The notes beneath the pieces were generated by a model. It searched no databases. It was given only the letters and a program-made list of their open reading frames with translations, and was not told where the DNA came from. Below are positions 25,315 to 35,962 of a DNA stretch of 64,000 bases, in pieces (the first letter of the stretch is position 1; every line of letters starts with the position of its first letter). Source of the stretch: Bryobacteraceae bacterium (lineage in GTDB: Bacteria > Acidobacteriota > Terriglobia > Bryobacterales > Bryobacteraceae); assembly GCA_029975915.1 (NCBI GenBank), contig JARKOC010000410.1:22823-86822 (forward strand), read 5' to 3'. A program made the translations under genes and the position numbers.

Positions 25315-26370
25315 ATGGCCGAGGCGACGTGGGTCAGCCCACAGGTTGCTCTTTCGGAGGCGATAACTGCGGCGAAGTTGGGCCAACTCACACTGGCCCG
25401 GAGACTCCTTTGTGAGATCGTCGCCAAGGAACCCAAAAATGAGCGCGCCTGGCTGTGGGTGGCTGGATTGGCCGAGAGCAGGGAAGTAGCCTACGACGCG
25501 TTAAACCGGGTCCTGGACATCAATCCCAAAAACCAGCAGGCCATCAACGCGCTCGCGCTGTCGCGCCTCCAGGAAAGCGCTCAGCAGCGCGGGTTGGGCG
25601 CGCAGTCCGCGGCTCCTCGGCCTCTTGGCGGAGTCCAACAGCAAACCCAAGCCGCGCCGGCGCCCGCCCCGGCGAGTCCTATCGTCAACACATGGGCCTG
25701 CCCGTTATGCATGAGCGCCGCCGCCTTTCCCATGAGAAAGTGTCCAACCTGCAAGGCAATTGTCGGCGTTGCCGTGATCGAGGACTACGTCGCCAATAAA
25801 GGGGCCAACGAGGAACTGCTGCTGGATGCGGTGGAGCGGTTTGGCAAGCAGATCCGGACAGCCGATACGCTGGACTGCCGCATCAATCTCGCACTCGCCT
25901 ACCTCAACATGAATCGCTCGGCCGAGGCCCTTCCCCACTTGCGCAAGGCGCTTTCAATGAATGGGGCCAATGCCGCCCTGTCGCAACTGGCGGATGCCAT
26001 CTCGACGCGCAAACTCGTGATGGCGGTGGACGATAGCCTGACCGTCCGGAAGATCGTTTCGATCACTCTGGAGCGGCTGGGCTACAGGGTCATGACGGCA
26101 AAGGAAGGCGGGGAGGCGTTAAGCGTGGCGGCTTCCATCATGCCGGATCTCATTCTGTTGGATATCACTATGCCCGGCATGGACGGTTACCAGGTTTGCA
26201 AAGCGATCAAACAGAATCCCGCCACGAAGCGTATCCCTGTCGTGATGCTGTCAGGCAAGGACGGGTTCTTCGACAAAGTAAAAGGCCGGCTGGCTGGAGC
26301 GACCGACTACATCACGAAGCCGTTCCAGGAAGCGACACTGGCCGAAGCGGTGAGGAAATACGCCATATGA
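25315..26370 (+). CDS. TPR, zinc-ribbon and receiver-domain protein (PilG-like)
   Basis: A 351-aa protein with an unusual order: TPR-like helices (about 12-88), an Ala/Pro/Gln linker, a zinc ribbon with C129-x2-C132 and C143-x2-C146, further TPR-like helices (about 165-228), and a CheY-type receiver (233-351). The receiver has D239/D240, the phosphoacceptor D283 in LLDITMPGMDGY, S313 and K335. It begins a six-gene chemosensory operon and has GGAGG before the ATG. By position it corresponds to PilG of the Pil-Chp pathway, which controls type IV pilus extension, but PilG is a bare receiver. The added modules probably dock it to a partner. Confidence 0.88.
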   Translation: MAEATWVSPQVALSEAITAAKLGQLTLARRLLCEIVAKEPKNERAWLWVAGLAESREVAYDALNRVLDINPKNQQAINALALSRLQESAQQRGLGAQSAAPRPLGGVQQQTQAAPAPAPASPIVNTWACPLCMSAAAFPMRKCPTCKAIVGVAVIEDYVANKGANEELLLDAVERFGKQIRTADTLDCRINLALAYLNMNRSAEALPHLRKALSMNGANAALSQLADAISTRKLVMAVDDSLTVRKIVSITLERLGYRVMTAKEGGEALSVAASIMPDLILLDITMPGMDGYQVCKAIKQNPATKRIPVVMLSGKDGFFDKVKGRLAGATDYITKPFQEATLAEAVRKYAI

Positions 26371-26413
26371 AGGACGAATCAAGGCCGTTGGCAGGGAACG
26401 GAGGCGCGGTGTG

Positions 26414-26776
26414 ATGGAGAAACGCATTCTTGTTGTCGAAGACAGTCCGGCTTACCTGCAGATGATGCAACAGGCGTTGGAATCCCGGGGATTCACCATC
26501 GTCACGGCCGAGGACGGCGAGCAGGCGCTAGAACAGGCCCGGCGCCATCAGCCGGACCTCATTCTTCTCGATGTCGTGTTGCCGAAGAAAAGCGGCTATC
26601 AGGTCTGCCGGCAATTGAAGGCCGAGGCGGCAATGAAGTCGATCCCGATTGTCATGGTGAGTAGCAAGACCCAGGAGTTTGATCGTTACTGGGGCATGAA
26701 ACAAGGCGCGGACGGCTACATCACGAAGCCGTTCGAGATGGGGCAATTGCTGGCTGAAGTGGAGTCGAGGCTCTAG
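26414..26776 (+). CDS. Single-domain response regulator (PilH-like)
   Basis: A 120-aa receiver domain alone: ILVVEDSPAYLQMM with the acidic pair, LILLDVVLPKKSGYQVC with the phosphoacceptor Asp near residue 53, VMVSSKTQEFD with Ser, and DGYITKPFEMGQL with the conserved Lys. ATG 26414 is preferred to the overlapping GTG 26411; GGAGG lies about 10 nt upstream. The TITKPF-type end is close to PilH, which acts as the phosphate sink of the Pil-Chp system. Second gene of the operon. Confidence 0.92.
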   Translation: MEKRILVVEDSPAYLQMMQQALESRGFTIVTAEDGEQALEQARRHQPDLILLDVVLPKKSGYQVCRQLKAEAAMKSIPIVMVSSKTQEFDRYWGMKQGADGYITKPFEMGQLLAEVESRL

Positions 26777-26800
26777 AAGGGGCCGGGAACGGGTACTGGA

Positions 26801-28567
26801 ATGCCGGACCAGCCGGAAAATTCGAGGAATCAGGAGCACGGGCCGCTCATAGATCTGCCCATGGGCGGGCTGCTCTCCGAACTGCTGGCCTCGGAAGGCA
26901 TTGACCCGGCCAATCTGATCGAGGCCGGGGCCGCCCCTGCTTCCACGGGCGGCTGCAGAATCGAACCCGCTCCTGTACGGCCAACCAGCTCCCCAACGGC
27001 CGCGCCTCCAGCCGGTGGCGCAGACCCCGACGCCGCCGACCCTGCCTTGTGGGCGTGCGCGGATGTCGCCATGCCCGGTCTCTTCGCCGATCTCATGCAC
27101 ATCGATGAGGCGGCAAGGGATACCAGAGCCGGCGAACCAATCTCCAGTTCGCCCTCCGGACTGGCGATGCCCGGCTTATTCTCGCAATTGACCTCGGACG
27201 AAGCGCTCGATGAGTCTCCGGGACACACCTCTGTTTCGGCCGGCATCCCACCATCTGAGGAGGCCACAAGCACCCAGTTGCCAGACGCGGAGGTCCCGGG
27301 ATCGGCTCCCGATGAGTTGACCGCCGGCCCGGGCCGTCGGGAACTCGATGATTTGGCTGTTCCCAAACATCACGCCCTGCTCACGGACGGTGATAAGCCC
27401 TCGCTGGCCGCGGCGGATGATGGATGTGACTCCGAGCCGCCCTCTGCTGCCGGTCCACACGATCAGGACTTTGGAGAACTCGTTCTGGCAGCGGCGCCCG
27501 CGCCCGATCAGGCGAAACCGGCCGTCCCTGAGGAAGTAGCGCCGCCCGGCGAAGGAAGTGAGGCGCCAGGAAAGCCGGGGATTGCCGGTCTGGCGATCCC
27601 GGAGCTTTACTCCCTGCTGAGCGCCGAAATCGAGACCGGTTCGCCCTCAGTGGATTCGTTCGCTGTTGAGCCAAAGCAAGTCCTTTCTGCACAAGAGGAT
27701 GCGCCGCCTGCTCTGCCCGAACCGGGCGCGACCACCTTCGCCGGCCTGTCCAACCAGAACGCAGCCCCACATCCGGATGTGACCGTGGATGCCACTTTCG
27801 AGGAACCTTCCCCCGGCCTCGTCAATGCGGGTGAGAATCGCGCAGACGACGGCATCGCGGAAGAGGATGCCGCGACTGAAGCCGACCTCAGCCCGGATCT
27901 TCACGAGACCCTCTCGCCAGTTGCCGCGATCGCAGGGGCATACAGACCGTCCATCGGCGGGCCCGCCGCCGGAGATGGGGCAGGAAGACAGAACGAACTG
28001 AGCGCCCTCATCGACCAGATCGACAGTGAGATCTCTGCTTCCCCCATGGTCTTCTCAGAGACGCAGCAGACTTCTGACCAGGATTTCGAGAGATTCGTCG
28101 TTTTCCGGCTTGGCGGCAATTCCTACGGCTTGCACATGAAGCTGGTTCGAGAAGTCGAGAAGGCGGGCCGGGTCACCGCCGTGCCAAGCGCGCCATCGAT
28201 CCTGCGCGGGTTGATCAACCTCCGAGGTGAGATCCTTCCCCTCATCGATCCGCGGCCTTTGCTCGGCTTGGATCCGGCGGCCTGGGCGGGCGGCGGCGGT
28301 TATCTTGTAGTGGTTCAGGCGCACGGGGACGGCTCGCCGGTGGCGTTGCTGGTTGACGAACTGGGGGGCGTGGCTCCCGTGGATCCGGCCAGTGTGCAGC
28401 CCGTGTACAGAAGCAACGATTTGAGGGACGTGCTGACGGGACACGTCCTGGGACAGGCCGAACACCGGGGCAGGAGCGTTCTGCTGCTGGACCACCGGAG
28501 GCTGATTACTGACGAGGCGCTGCTGAACGCGGTCGAAGGCAGCAGGATGGAGTTGGAGGAGGCCTGA
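26801..28567 (+). CDS. CheW-domain protein with long repeat-bearing disordered N-terminus
   Basis: Only residues about 428-575 form a domain: a CheW fold ([53 protein letters not shown]), the adaptor joining receptors to CheA. The first 425 residues are acidic, Pro/Ala-rich and presumably disordered. Within them a short hydrophobic motif recurs at 18-30, 89-99, 120-130, 184-195 and 263-274, with consensus L-A-M/V/I-P-x-L-F/Y-x-x-L-L. These look like docking sites. By position it is the PilI-like adaptor. The length is about four times a normal CheW (150 aa). It ends 2 bp before the receptor gene. Confidence 0.9.
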   Translation: MPDQPENSRNQEHGPLIDLPMGGLLSELLASEGIDPANLIEAGAAPASTGGCRIEPAPVRPTSSPTAAPPAGGADPDAADPALWACADVAMPGLFADLMHIDEAARDTRAGEPISSSPSGLAMPGLFSQLTSDEALDESPGHTSVSAGIPPSEEATSTQLPDAEVPGSAPDELTAGPGRRELDDLAVPKHHALLTDGDKPSLAAADDGCDSEPPSAAGPHDQDFGELVLAAAPAPDQAKPAVPEEVAPPGEGSEAPGKPGIAGLAIPELYSLLSAEIETGSPSVDSFAVEPKQVLSAQEDAPPALPEPGATTFAGLSNQNAAPHPDVTVDATFEEPSPGLVNAGENRADDGIAEEDAATEADLSPDLHETLSPVAAIAGAYRPSIGGPAAGDGAGRQNELSALIDQIDSEISASPMVFSETQQTSDQDFERFVVFRLGGNSYGLHMKLVREVEKAGRVTAVPSAPSILRGLINLRGEILPLIDPRPLLGLDPAAWAGGGGYLVVVQAHGDGSPVALLVDELGGVAPVDPASVQPVYRSNDLRDVLTGHVLGQAEHRGRSVLLLDHRRLITDEALLNAVEGSRMELEEA

Positions 28568-28569
28568 AG

Positions 28570-30783
28570 ATGATTCGCAACATGAAGATCTGGCAGAAAC
28601 TTGTACTCGCCGGAGCGCTGGCGGTGATCCCGTTGGTAATGCTGGCCGTACTGTTCTTGCAGAGCCGGAATGAACAGATCGCCCGCACCGAGGCTGAACT
28701 TGCCGGGTTGGAGTATGTCACGCCGATGCGCCAATTTCTGGAGCGCTTGCCCCAACATCGCAGCGCCGCCAGCGCATTTCTGAGTGGCGAGGCAAGCGTG
28801 GGGCCCATGCTGGTGGATTTGCAGGCGCAGGTCGACGAAGCCGTGGGCGCCGTGGGTGCGGTTGAGAGGCGCAGCGGCCGCCAATTGGGTACCGCAGCAT
28901 CCTGGGACTCAATCCGCATCCGCTGGGAAGACCTCAAGGGCCGCGTTCGAACCCTTACCGCGGACGAGAGCAACACGCGGCATACCCAACTGATGTCGGA
29001 TGCCCTGGCCCATTTGCGCAGGATTGGAGACAAGACCGGGCTCTCGGCCGATCCCGATCTGGACTCCTTCTATTTGAACGAAAGCCTGCTGAATCGGATT
29101 CCGTGGACGGCAGAGTATTTGGGCCAATTGGCGGCCCAGGGAGCAAGCATTGCGGCAAAGAGCAGTATGTCGACCGACGAGGAGGCTCAGGTGCGGCTGC
29201 TGATCCGCCAGGTCGCCTCGTCGATGGAGTTCCTGGACCGCAATTTTGAGTCTGTCTTCCGTTACAACGAGGATCTGCGCAAGGAACTGGAGGGCCCTGT
29301 CTCGACGGCAATGAACTCGGCTGGATACCTGAAGAATCTGTCCCAGCGCGAACTGCTTGACAGGGGGGAGATCACCGTCAGGCCTCGCATGTACCTGGAC
29401 AATGGTACGGCGACCATGGACAAGCTCTTCAAGTTGCATGAAATGGCGGCAGTCCGTACGCGCGCACTACTTGAGCTTCGAAAAGCGCGGCTGACAAGCC
29501 AGAAATGGACCCAGCTCAGTTGGGCGCTCGTACTGCTTTTGATGTCCGCCATCATGGCGTTCATCATTCAAAAGGGGATCACCGAGCAGGTCCGTTCGAT
29601 GAGCGAAACCTTCCGCCAGATCAGCCGCGGTAACTATGCGGCTCGAGCCGAAATCTACAGCAAAGACGAACTAGGCACGATGGCGGAGACGACGAACACG
29701 ATGCTGGCCACCACGCTGTCGTTGATTCAGTCGCGCGAGGAACGCGACCGCATCCAGGAGAGCATCCGCAAACTACTCGACGACGTCAGCGGCGTTGCTG
29801 AAGGCGACCTCACCAAGGAAGCAGAAGTGACCGCCGAGATGACAGGAGCCATCGCCGACGCTTTCAACTACATGTTGAGCGAACTTCGGACCATCATTGG
29901 CGCGGTGCAATCGACCACGTCGAATGTGAACTGGTCCGCACAGAAGGTCCAGCACGTCACCGAAGAACTGGCGGGCAGCAGCCAGGAGCAGTCGGAACGC
30001 GTCCGGGCGGCCTCGCAAGTGCTTCAGTCTGTGGCGCAATCGATTCGTGATGTGGCGTCGCGGGCAAACGACGCCGCCATGGTCGCCGACCGCGCCCTGG
30101 CCGGAGCGTTGGCCGGCGGCGAAGCCGTGCGGCGGACGGTGGAAGGAATGGCGGGTATCCGCCAACACGTGCAGGAGACCGCCAAACGAATGAAACGGCT
30201 TGGCGAAAGCTCGCAAGAGATTGGCGAGATTGTACAGTTGATCTCGGACATCTCCGACCGTACTTCGATTCTCGCGCTGAACGCCTCGATTCAGGCAGCC
30301 ATGGCGGGAGAGGCCGGCAAGGGCTTCGCCGTTGTCGCCGAGGAAGTTGAGCGCCTGGCCGAGCGGGCGACCGAGGCGACCAAGCGTATTACGGTGTTGA
30401 TCAAGTCGGTGCAGACCGAAACCAACGAGGCGATCTCGGCCATGGAAGCGACGACACGGGAGGTAGTCGAAGGCTCCGCCGTCGCTGGCGAGGCCGGCGA
30501 ACGCCTGGCGCAAATCGAGGAGGTTTCGAGGCAGATCACAGGATTGGTGAAGGAGATTTCAACAGTCGCGCACCAGCAGGCGGCAGGTTCGGATCAGGTG
30601 GCATCGTCGGTTTCCGAGGTTTCTAAGGCTACGCAGTCCACCGCCGAGGAGGCTTTGCAAGCGGCGGCCGATATCCGCCAGCTCGCCTCGATGGTCACCG
30701 AACTCAACCGGTCGCTGGGACGGTTCCGCATTCCGGCCGGCGAGGGCCGTGAGATTCCGCCTACCCGCGTCCTCGCCGTGTAG
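28570..30783 (+). CDS. Methyl-accepting chemotaxis protein, PilJ-like
   Basis: A 737-aa membrane receptor: TM1 at about 11-31, an extracytoplasmic helical region (about 32-315), TM2 at about 318-336, a HAMP domain and a second HAMP-like segment ([19 protein letters not shown]), then the signalling coiled coil. The tip is [39 protein letters not shown] and [27 protein letters not shown] with [10 protein letters not shown] is the PilJ version rather than the classical one. It probably senses surface contact or pilin and signals through the CheW proteins to the hybrid CheA. No CheR or CheB gene is nearby, as in many Pil-Chp clusters where adaptation genes are lost or distant. Confidence 0.93.
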   Translation: MIRNMKIWQKLVLAGALAVIPLVMLAVLFLQSRNEQIARTEAELAGLEYVTPMRQFLERLPQHRSAASAFLSGEASVGPMLVDLQAQVDEAVGAVGAVERRSGRQLGTAASWDSIRIRWEDLKGRVRTLTADESNTRHTQLMSDALAHLRRIGDKTGLSADPDLDSFYLNESLLNRIPWTAEYLGQLAAQGASIAAKSSMSTDEEAQVRLLIRQVASSMEFLDRNFESVFRYNEDLRKELEGPVSTAMNSAGYLKNLSQRELLDRGEITVRPRMYLDNGTATMDKLFKLHEMAAVRTRALLELRKARLTSQKWTQLSWALVLLLMSAIMAFIIQKGITEQVRSMSETFRQISRGNYAARAEIYSKDELGTMAETTNTMLATTLSLIQSREERDRIQESIRKLLDDVSGVAEGDLTKEAEVTAEMTGAIADAFNYMLSELRTIIGAVQSTTSNVNWSAQKVQHVTEELAGSSQEQSERVRAASQVLQSVAQSIRDVASRANDAAMVADRALAGALAGGEAVRRTVEGMAGIRQHVQETAKRMKRLGESSQEIGEIVQLISDISDRTSILALNASIQAAMAGEAGKGFAVVAEEVERLAERATEATKRITVLIKSVQTETNEAISAMEATTREVVEGSAVAGEAGERLAQIEEVSRQITGLVKEISTVAHQQAAGSDQVASSVSEVSKATQSTAEEALQAAADIRQLASMVTELNRSLGRFRIPAGEGREIPPTRVLAV

Positions 30784-30812
30784 GAGCGCCGCCGGAGCAG
30801 GAGAACGCTACG

Positions 30813-33800
30813 ATGGCAGGCACCACCGATCAAGGCATCCTCCGCACCTTCATCGAGGAGGTACGTGGGCACCTGCCTGCGCTCGAACGCGAGGCTTCGC
30901 TGCTCCGCGGCCCCGACGCGAGTCCGCAAGTACTTGAAGAGGTCAGGCGGCTTGCGCATAACATTCGCGGCGCCAGTGAAATGGTTGGACTCGCACAGCT
31001 GGCTCTGGCCGCGCGCGGCGTTGAAACGACTGTAGTCAGCCAGGTCGCCGGGGAGGCGCCGGATGCAGCGGTAATCGACCGGATCGAGCGCGGGATTGGG
31101 GCGATCCGTAGCCAGTTGGAGGGGTTGGACAGCGGGGAGGCTCCTCCTGACTGCAAGTCCGAGGAGGATGCCAGCGCCCCTGATTCGCTGGACGAAGAGA
31201 TTTACCGCGCCTTTTCGATCGAGGCTGAACAGCTACTTGACGCTATTCGCCTTCAGATCGAGGCGCTTGGCGCGGGCGGGCCGGAAGCCGCTCCGGCCCT
31301 GGGTCTGTTGGGGCGGGCTGTTCACACGCTGAAGGGCGCGGCTGGAATGGCGGGGTTGGCCAGCGTTTCGGCCCTGGCCCACAGGGTCGAGGACATACTG
31401 GGCCTGATCGAATCAGGACGGCTGCCGGCCGAACCTGAGATCGTCGAGATCCTGCTGGCGGCCCACGATTTGCTGGGCGACTTGGTCGCCGCCAGGGGCA
31501 GCCAGGCAGCGCTTCGGGACCCCCTGGCCTCCCTTGCGGCGCAGTTTGATTTACTCGAGTCACTGGCGTTGGAATCCTCCTCCATCCCGCCGGCGGTGCA
31601 AGAAGAAACGCCTCAGTTCAACGCCCAAGAGGAGGTTGACGAGGCGATGCTCGATACCTTCCTGGGCGAGGCCGAGTCCCATATGTTCGCCGCCGGCGAG
31701 GCGTTCAGGGCGTTGGCGGGAAAACCGGCCGATCCCGCTGCTTTGCTCGCCACGCTCCGCCGTTCGGCGCACACGATCAAGGGCGCATCCGGCATGGTCG
31801 GGCTGATGGCGGTGTCAAATGTGGCCAAGTCGATGCAGCACCTTCTGGACAGCATCGCGGAGAGAAAGGCCGCCTACACTCCCGCTGTGTATGAGACGCT
31901 CGGCGACGGCTTTGACCTGCTGGCCGACCTGATCGAAGCCAAAGGCGCCAACGGTCCTCTGCTGGACCGGATGGGGGAGGCAATGAAGCGTCTCAAGGAG
32001 GCTTCGGCCCCTGTTTCGTCTCCCGATCAGCCACTCTTAGAGACGGAACCGGCTCAGCCCCAGGCCGCCGGAATCGAGTTGCGGCCCACCGTGGGAGGCC
32101 CGCCAGTTGCACCGGAGGCCAGCCAGCAGAGTGTTCGTGTTCCCATGGACCGTCTGTCGGGCGTCAGCCGCCTTGTGGGCGAGATCTTCCTCAACGCATC
32201 CGCCGTCGAACAACAAGTGACGGCATTCAGGAAGGAAATGGACGAGCTGGCTCTGACACTGTCACGGATGCGGCGGATCGCCTCGGCGCTGGCTGACGAA
32301 CAGAATCTGGAGGCCGCATCCAACCCAGCTCTGGTGTCGTCTTCATCGGCATCGGCGGCGGGGTTCGACGTCCTCGAGTTCGACCGCTACACCCGTCTGA
32401 ATCTGCTTTCGCGCGACTTGTCAGAGGCGACAAACGACCTTTCCGCCCTCAGCGGGCAATTGAACCTCATGAGAGCCCAGTTGGACGCCTGGGCAGGCCG
32501 GCAGCGCGGCCTGAGCGGCGAAGCGCAGGACAAGCTGATGCGCATGCGTCTGGTCCCTCTGGCCACGCTCGCCAACCGGCTGAACCGGACCGTCCGCGTC
32601 AGCGCTTCGAAGACCGGGAAACAGGCGGTTCTGACTCTGGCGGGGATGGAGACTGAATTCGACAAGACTGTTTCGGAGCAGTTGTCTGGTCCGCTTGAGC
32701 ACCTGCTGCGTAACGCAGTCGATCACGGCATCGAGACGCCCGCCGCCCGGCTCGCAGCTGGCAAACCCGCCGCTGGATCCATCCACATTGAGGCTGCCCA
32801 TCAGGGGGCTCACCTCATAATCCGCGTCTCTGACGATGGAGCCGGCCTGGATCACGGGAAAATCCGCCGCAAAGCTGTCGAACTTGGCTGGTTGACCGAT
32901 GATCAGTCTCAGGCGCTTACCACGGAGGAAGTGGAAAGACTGATCCTCGAACCAGGCTTCTCCACGGCTGACTCGATCAGTGAGATCTCCGGCCGCGGCG
33001 TCGGACTCGACATCGTCGCCGCCTCGGTGGAGGCGCTGCGCGGCAGGCTGGGCGTCCAAAGCACACCTGGCCAGGGAACTGTGTTCACCATGCGCCTGCC
33101 TGTCTCGCTCGCCGTGGCCAAGACGATGATCGTCGAAGTCGCCGGCGACCGCTTCGCCGTGCCCATGGTGACATTTACCAGGGCTCTGCGCGTCCAGAAC
33201 GAGGAATTGGAACTGCGCGATGGCCAGCCCGGCATTGAGATGGCTGACGGATGGATTCCGGTTGTCCATCTGGCCCGCTGGCTCGGATTGCCCGAGCCGG
33301 AAGAGGCAGTGAAACGGTTCACGCTGCTCTTTGTCGACAACGGCGAGCGCGAAATCGCGCTGGCCGTCGACCGCGTTGTCGAAGCCAGGGAGGTGGTGGT
33401 GAAGCCTCTGAGCAGGTTACTGCGCCGCCAGACCAACTTTACCGGAGCGACCATTCTCGGCGACGGCTCCGTGGTGCTGATTCTGAACAGCTCGGCGCTC
33501 GACGTCACCGGTGGCGTCAAGACCCACCCGGCGCCTTCCCGAGCCCAGCGGCTGGTTCCCAAACGGACAGTTCTGGTGGTCGACGATTCGATCTCAGTCC
33601 GCCGGTCGGTGGCCAACCTCATGAAGTCGGCAGGCTGGCAAGTGGTGACGGCCAGAGACGGCCAGGAGGGGCTGGAGTTCCTGCAAGGCAGCGCCGCGCC
33701 TCCTGACATGGTTCTGATGGACATCGAGATGCCGCGCATGGATGGCTATGAACTTGCTACCCGGCTGCGGGCTTCGCGCGAATATGACCATGTGCCGATC

Positions 33801-33956
33801 ATTATGCTGACCTCCAGAGCGGGTGAGAAGCACCGGCTGAAGGCGGCGGACATTGGCGTCGATGGATATCTGGTGAAGCCTTGCCCCGACGATGTGCTGT
33901 TGGATGAAGTGGGCCGGTGCATCAATGCAGGCCGGCGCCCGAGGATGGCTTCATGA
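30813..33956 (+). CDS. Hybrid CheA histidine kinase with three Hpt domains and receiver (ChpA-like)
   Basis: A 1047-aa kinase. Three Hpt domains carry candidate phospho-His at H49 (AHNIRGAS), H171 (HTLKGAAG) and H320 (HTIKGASG). A dimerisation region (about 440-590) precedes the ATPase: HLLRNAVDHGIETPAAR (N box), VSDDGAGLD (G1) and GRGVGLDIVAA (G2). A CheW-like P5 domain (about 785-905) and a receiver (about 920-1040; VVDDSISVRRS, LMDIEMPRMDGYE, LVKPC) end it. Pseudomonas ChpA has more Hpt domains, so this is a compact form. Stop overlaps the next start by 4 nt (ATGA). Confidence 0.95.
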   Translation: MAGTTDQGILRTFIEEVRGHLPALEREASLLRGPDASPQVLEEVRRLAHNIRGASEMVGLAQLALAARGVETTVVSQVAGEAPDAAVIDRIERGIGAIRSQLEGLDSGEAPPDCKSEEDASAPDSLDEEIYRAFSIEAEQLLDAIRLQIEALGAGGPEAAPALGLLGRAVHTLKGAAGMAGLASVSALAHRVEDILGLIESGRLPAEPEIVEILLAAHDLLGDLVAARGSQAALRDPLASLAAQFDLLESLALESSSIPPAVQEETPQFNAQEEVDEAMLDTFLGEAESHMFAAGEAFRALAGKPADPAALLATLRRSAHTIKGASGMVGLMAVSNVAKSMQHLLDSIAERKAAYTPAVYETLGDGFDLLADLIEAKGANGPLLDRMGEAMKRLKEASAPVSSPDQPLLETEPAQPQAAGIELRPTVGGPPVAPEASQQSVRVPMDRLSGVSRLVGEIFLNASAVEQQVTAFRKEMDELALTLSRMRRIASALADEQNLEAASNPALVSSSSASAAGFDVLEFDRYTRLNLLSRDLSEATNDLSALSGQLNLMRAQLDAWAGRQRGLSGEAQDKLMRMRLVPLATLANRLNRTVRVSASKTGKQAVLTLAGMETEFDKTVSEQLSGPLEHLLRNAVDHGIETPAARLAAGKPAAGSIHIEAAHQGAHLIIRVSDDGAGLDHGKIRRKAVELGWLTDDQSQALTTEEVERLILEPGFSTADSISEISGRGVGLDIVAASVEALRGRLGVQSTPGQGTVFTMRLPVSLAVAKTMIVEVAGDRFAVPMVTFTRALRVQNEELELRDGQPGIEMADGWIPVVHLARWLGLPEPEEAVKRFTLLFVDNGEREIALAVDRVVEAREVVVKPLSRLLRRQTNFTGATILGDGSVVLILNSSALDVTGGVKTHPAPSRAQRLVPKRTVLVVDDSISVRRSVANLMKSAGWQVVTARDGQEGLEFLQGSAAPPDMVLMDIEMPRMDGYELATRLRASREYDHVPIIMLTSRAGEKHRLKAADIGVDGYLVKPCPDDVLLDEVGRCINAGRRPRMAS

Positions 33957-34489
33957 CACAGGAAGAGCGCGCCCCAAGAAATCCGATTCTCGACAGCGTC
34001 GCTGTTGAAGCAAGCGAGCAGGCCCGGGCCCTCGCCATCCGGCTCCCCGGTATCCCTTTGCAGCGGATTGCCGTCGGCGTCAGCGCCCGCCAGATCATGG
34101 GCGTCCAAACGGCGGAGTCCTTCCCGCCGTGGCCGGCCGATCCTCCGCGCTGGCTTGGCGTCACTCAATGGAACGGCCGGCAGATCCCTGTAGTCGATTT
34201 GGCGGCATGTTTCGGATTGGGCAGTTCCGACTATCGAATGGCCCGGCGCCTGGTGTTTCTCAGGTGCGCGCGCCACGCCACAGTCATCGCTGTTCCTTCA
34301 ACCGGCGACGTCGCCCAAATCGACTCGAACGAAGAAGTCCGGCCGGTTTCGAAGGAACTCAGTCTCTCAAGGGAATTCACCCGCGGCGTCTTTCACTATG
34401 GATCGGAGCTGCTGCTGGTGCCTGATCTTGATGCCATCTGGGAGCAGGCGCTCGAACCGGCCGCCGCAGCTGCGCGGAAATCCGGCTGA
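33953..34489 (+). CDS. CheW-like adaptor protein (ChpC/PilI-like, 178 aa)
   Basis: The start ATG lies in the ATGA overlap with the kinase gene. The protein has weak CheW features: LQRIAVGVSARQIMGVQ, WLGVTQWNGRQIPVVDLAACFGL and FHYGSELLLVPDLDAIW, the last being the common CheW C-terminal strand-helix. The middle shows SSDYRMARRLVFLRCARHATVIAVPSTG in pieces expected of the second barrel. The N-terminal 30 residues are polar. As the last gene of the operon it is probably the second adaptor, like ChpC. The divergence from canonical CheW leaves some doubt about which partners it binds. Confidence 0.82.
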   Translation: MTQEERAPRNPILDSVAVEASEQARALAIRLPGIPLQRIAVGVSARQIMGVQTAESFPPWPADPPRWLGVTQWNGRQIPVVDLAACFGLGSSDYRMARRLVFLRCARHATVIAVPSTGDVAQIDSNEEVRPVSKELSLSREFTRGVFHYGSELLLVPDLDAIWEQALEPAAAAARKSG

Positions 34490-34504
34490 GCGTGGGCTGA
34501 GTCT

Positions 34505-35926
34505 CTATCGAACCAAAGGATCTTCGATCCATGGCGGAGTCGCGTCGATGAGCCGGCCGAGTTCCGGTTCGAGTTCCATAATCCGCTCTTTCATCTGCCA
34601 GGCTATCTCGCGATAACTGAAGTGGCCCTTCACGCCACTGCGCAGTTTCGAGATGTACTCCGCCTCGGCGAAGTCCATCTTGAACAGGAACCGCCCACGC
34701 ACACCAAAAGGAGTCAGGTACTGAGCCGCCGGTTGAGGCAACTTCGCCGCCACGGAGAGCGCCGACTCCATGGCCGACGAATAGAGCTGCTCTAACCCAG
34801 CTTGCCGGATGACCTCGGGTGTCTCCCATCCTTGCGACCAAACGAACTCCTGACGGTATTGGTGGCAGCGCCGGTGGCGATGCATATCCCGATAGGCCCC
34901 AATGTCGACCAACATATCAAAGTTGAACTGGCCGCCCCGAAATTCTCTTAGTAGCTCGTCCCGCCGCGGTTTGGAGCGCAGTGCAACGTCCATCACTTCG
35001 GAGCGTCGGGCCCCCGGCCAGGCCAGAGCAATCTCGTATAACTCTCTGAAAGGTCTATCGGTTACAGGATAAAGCAGGGTGGCGGCGATCTCCGCGGTGA
35101 GTTCGTTCGGTCGCACCAGATCGACCTTGGGCACGGCCATTCCGGACGGCGCCGACAAGTTTTGCTCGGCCCACAGCTTCAAATCCGTACGCGCCTGTCC
35201 TGGATACGGATCGGCATCGACATACTTCGCCAGAGTCGGCGCGACGTGCGTCTTTGCGGTTTCTTCGTCCCAGGCGCACTCGGGCGGAGCCGCGCAGGCC
35301 GCCGCCGCCTGCTGTCCGATCTGCCGCAGTTCAGCGAACGGCGATGCGTTCCACCGGCGGATCTGGCGCTCCAACGTCCGAATGGAGGTCACCTGGCCTA
35401 CACCGGTGGGCACACCAAGGAAGAGAAGGTAGCGCGCCACATCGAAGGCCCGGGCGGCGATGTTCCGCTCGTAGGCATCCTGTTTCATATCCGCCGGTTT
35501 GGGCAGGGTGGCCGCAATGTGTGCCGCCGCCTTGGCATGCACCTGCTTGTAAGCCGACAGCAGCGCCTGGCCGGCTGCGGTGTAGGCGCGGGCCTGGGTT
35601 TCGTCAAACTCGGGTGGCGTGACGAATCCCGACTTCGAAAAATCCTGGTAGCGCGAAGATCGCGCCTGCCCATCCCAAAGCGGCTCGTCCTCGATCTCGA
35701 TGGCGGCAATTTCTGAGATGCCCTCGAAACAGACGGCCAAGTGGCCCAAGTCGGCGATAGAGGCGTGGCCGTACTGGAAGTAGAAGCTGTCGAGAAACTT
35801 GGAGGAGTCATGCGAACGGACCCAGTCCAAGCTGGCCCGGATAGAGTCCGGCGACCGGCTGTAGCGGGCCAACGCATAGGCCAGTTGTTCGGGCGGGGTG
35901 GGTCCGATGGTGATGACTCTGCTCAC
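34505..35926 (-). CDS. thyX: FAD-dependent thymidylate synthase, two-domain form
   Basis: ThyX methylates dUMP to dTMP with FAD and methylene-tetrahydrofolate. The GTG at 35926 is chosen since GAGG lies nine bases before it; longer in-frame reading runs into dut. With 473 aa it is about twice a normal ThyX. The N-terminal half has [19 protein letters not shown] and [20 protein letters not shown] (the SSRY part of the active site, but no RHR). The C-terminal half has [17 protein letters not shown], the RHR box, but no matching SxRY. The halves seem to have split the site between them. It converges on the CheW gene and is divergent from dut. Confidence 0.85.
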   Translation of the reverse strand: MSRVITIGPTPPEQLAYALARYSRSPDSIRASLDWVRSHDSSKFLDSFYFQYGHASIADLGHLAVCFEGISEIAAIEIEDEPLWDGQARSSRYQDFSKSGFVTPPEFDETQARAYTAAGQALLSAYKQVHAKAAAHIAATLPKPADMKQDAYERNIAARAFDVARYLLFLGVPTGVGQVTSIRTLERQIRRWNASPFAELRQIGQQAAAACAAPPECAWDEETAKTHVAPTLAKYVDADPYPGQARTDLKLWAEQNLSAPSGMAVPKVDLVRPNELTAEIAATLLYPVTDRPFRELYEIALAWPGARRSEVMDVALRSKPRRDELLREFRGGQFNFDMLVDIGAYRDMHRHRRCHQYRQEFVWSQGWETPEVIRQAGLEQLYSSAMESALSVAAKLPQPAAQYLTPFGVRGRFLFKMDFAEAEYISKLRSGVKGHFSYREIAWQMKERIMELEPELGRLIDATPPWIEDPLVR

Positions 35927-35962
35927 GTGCTTACCTCGTGCGGGGCTTCCAGGCAAAACGCT

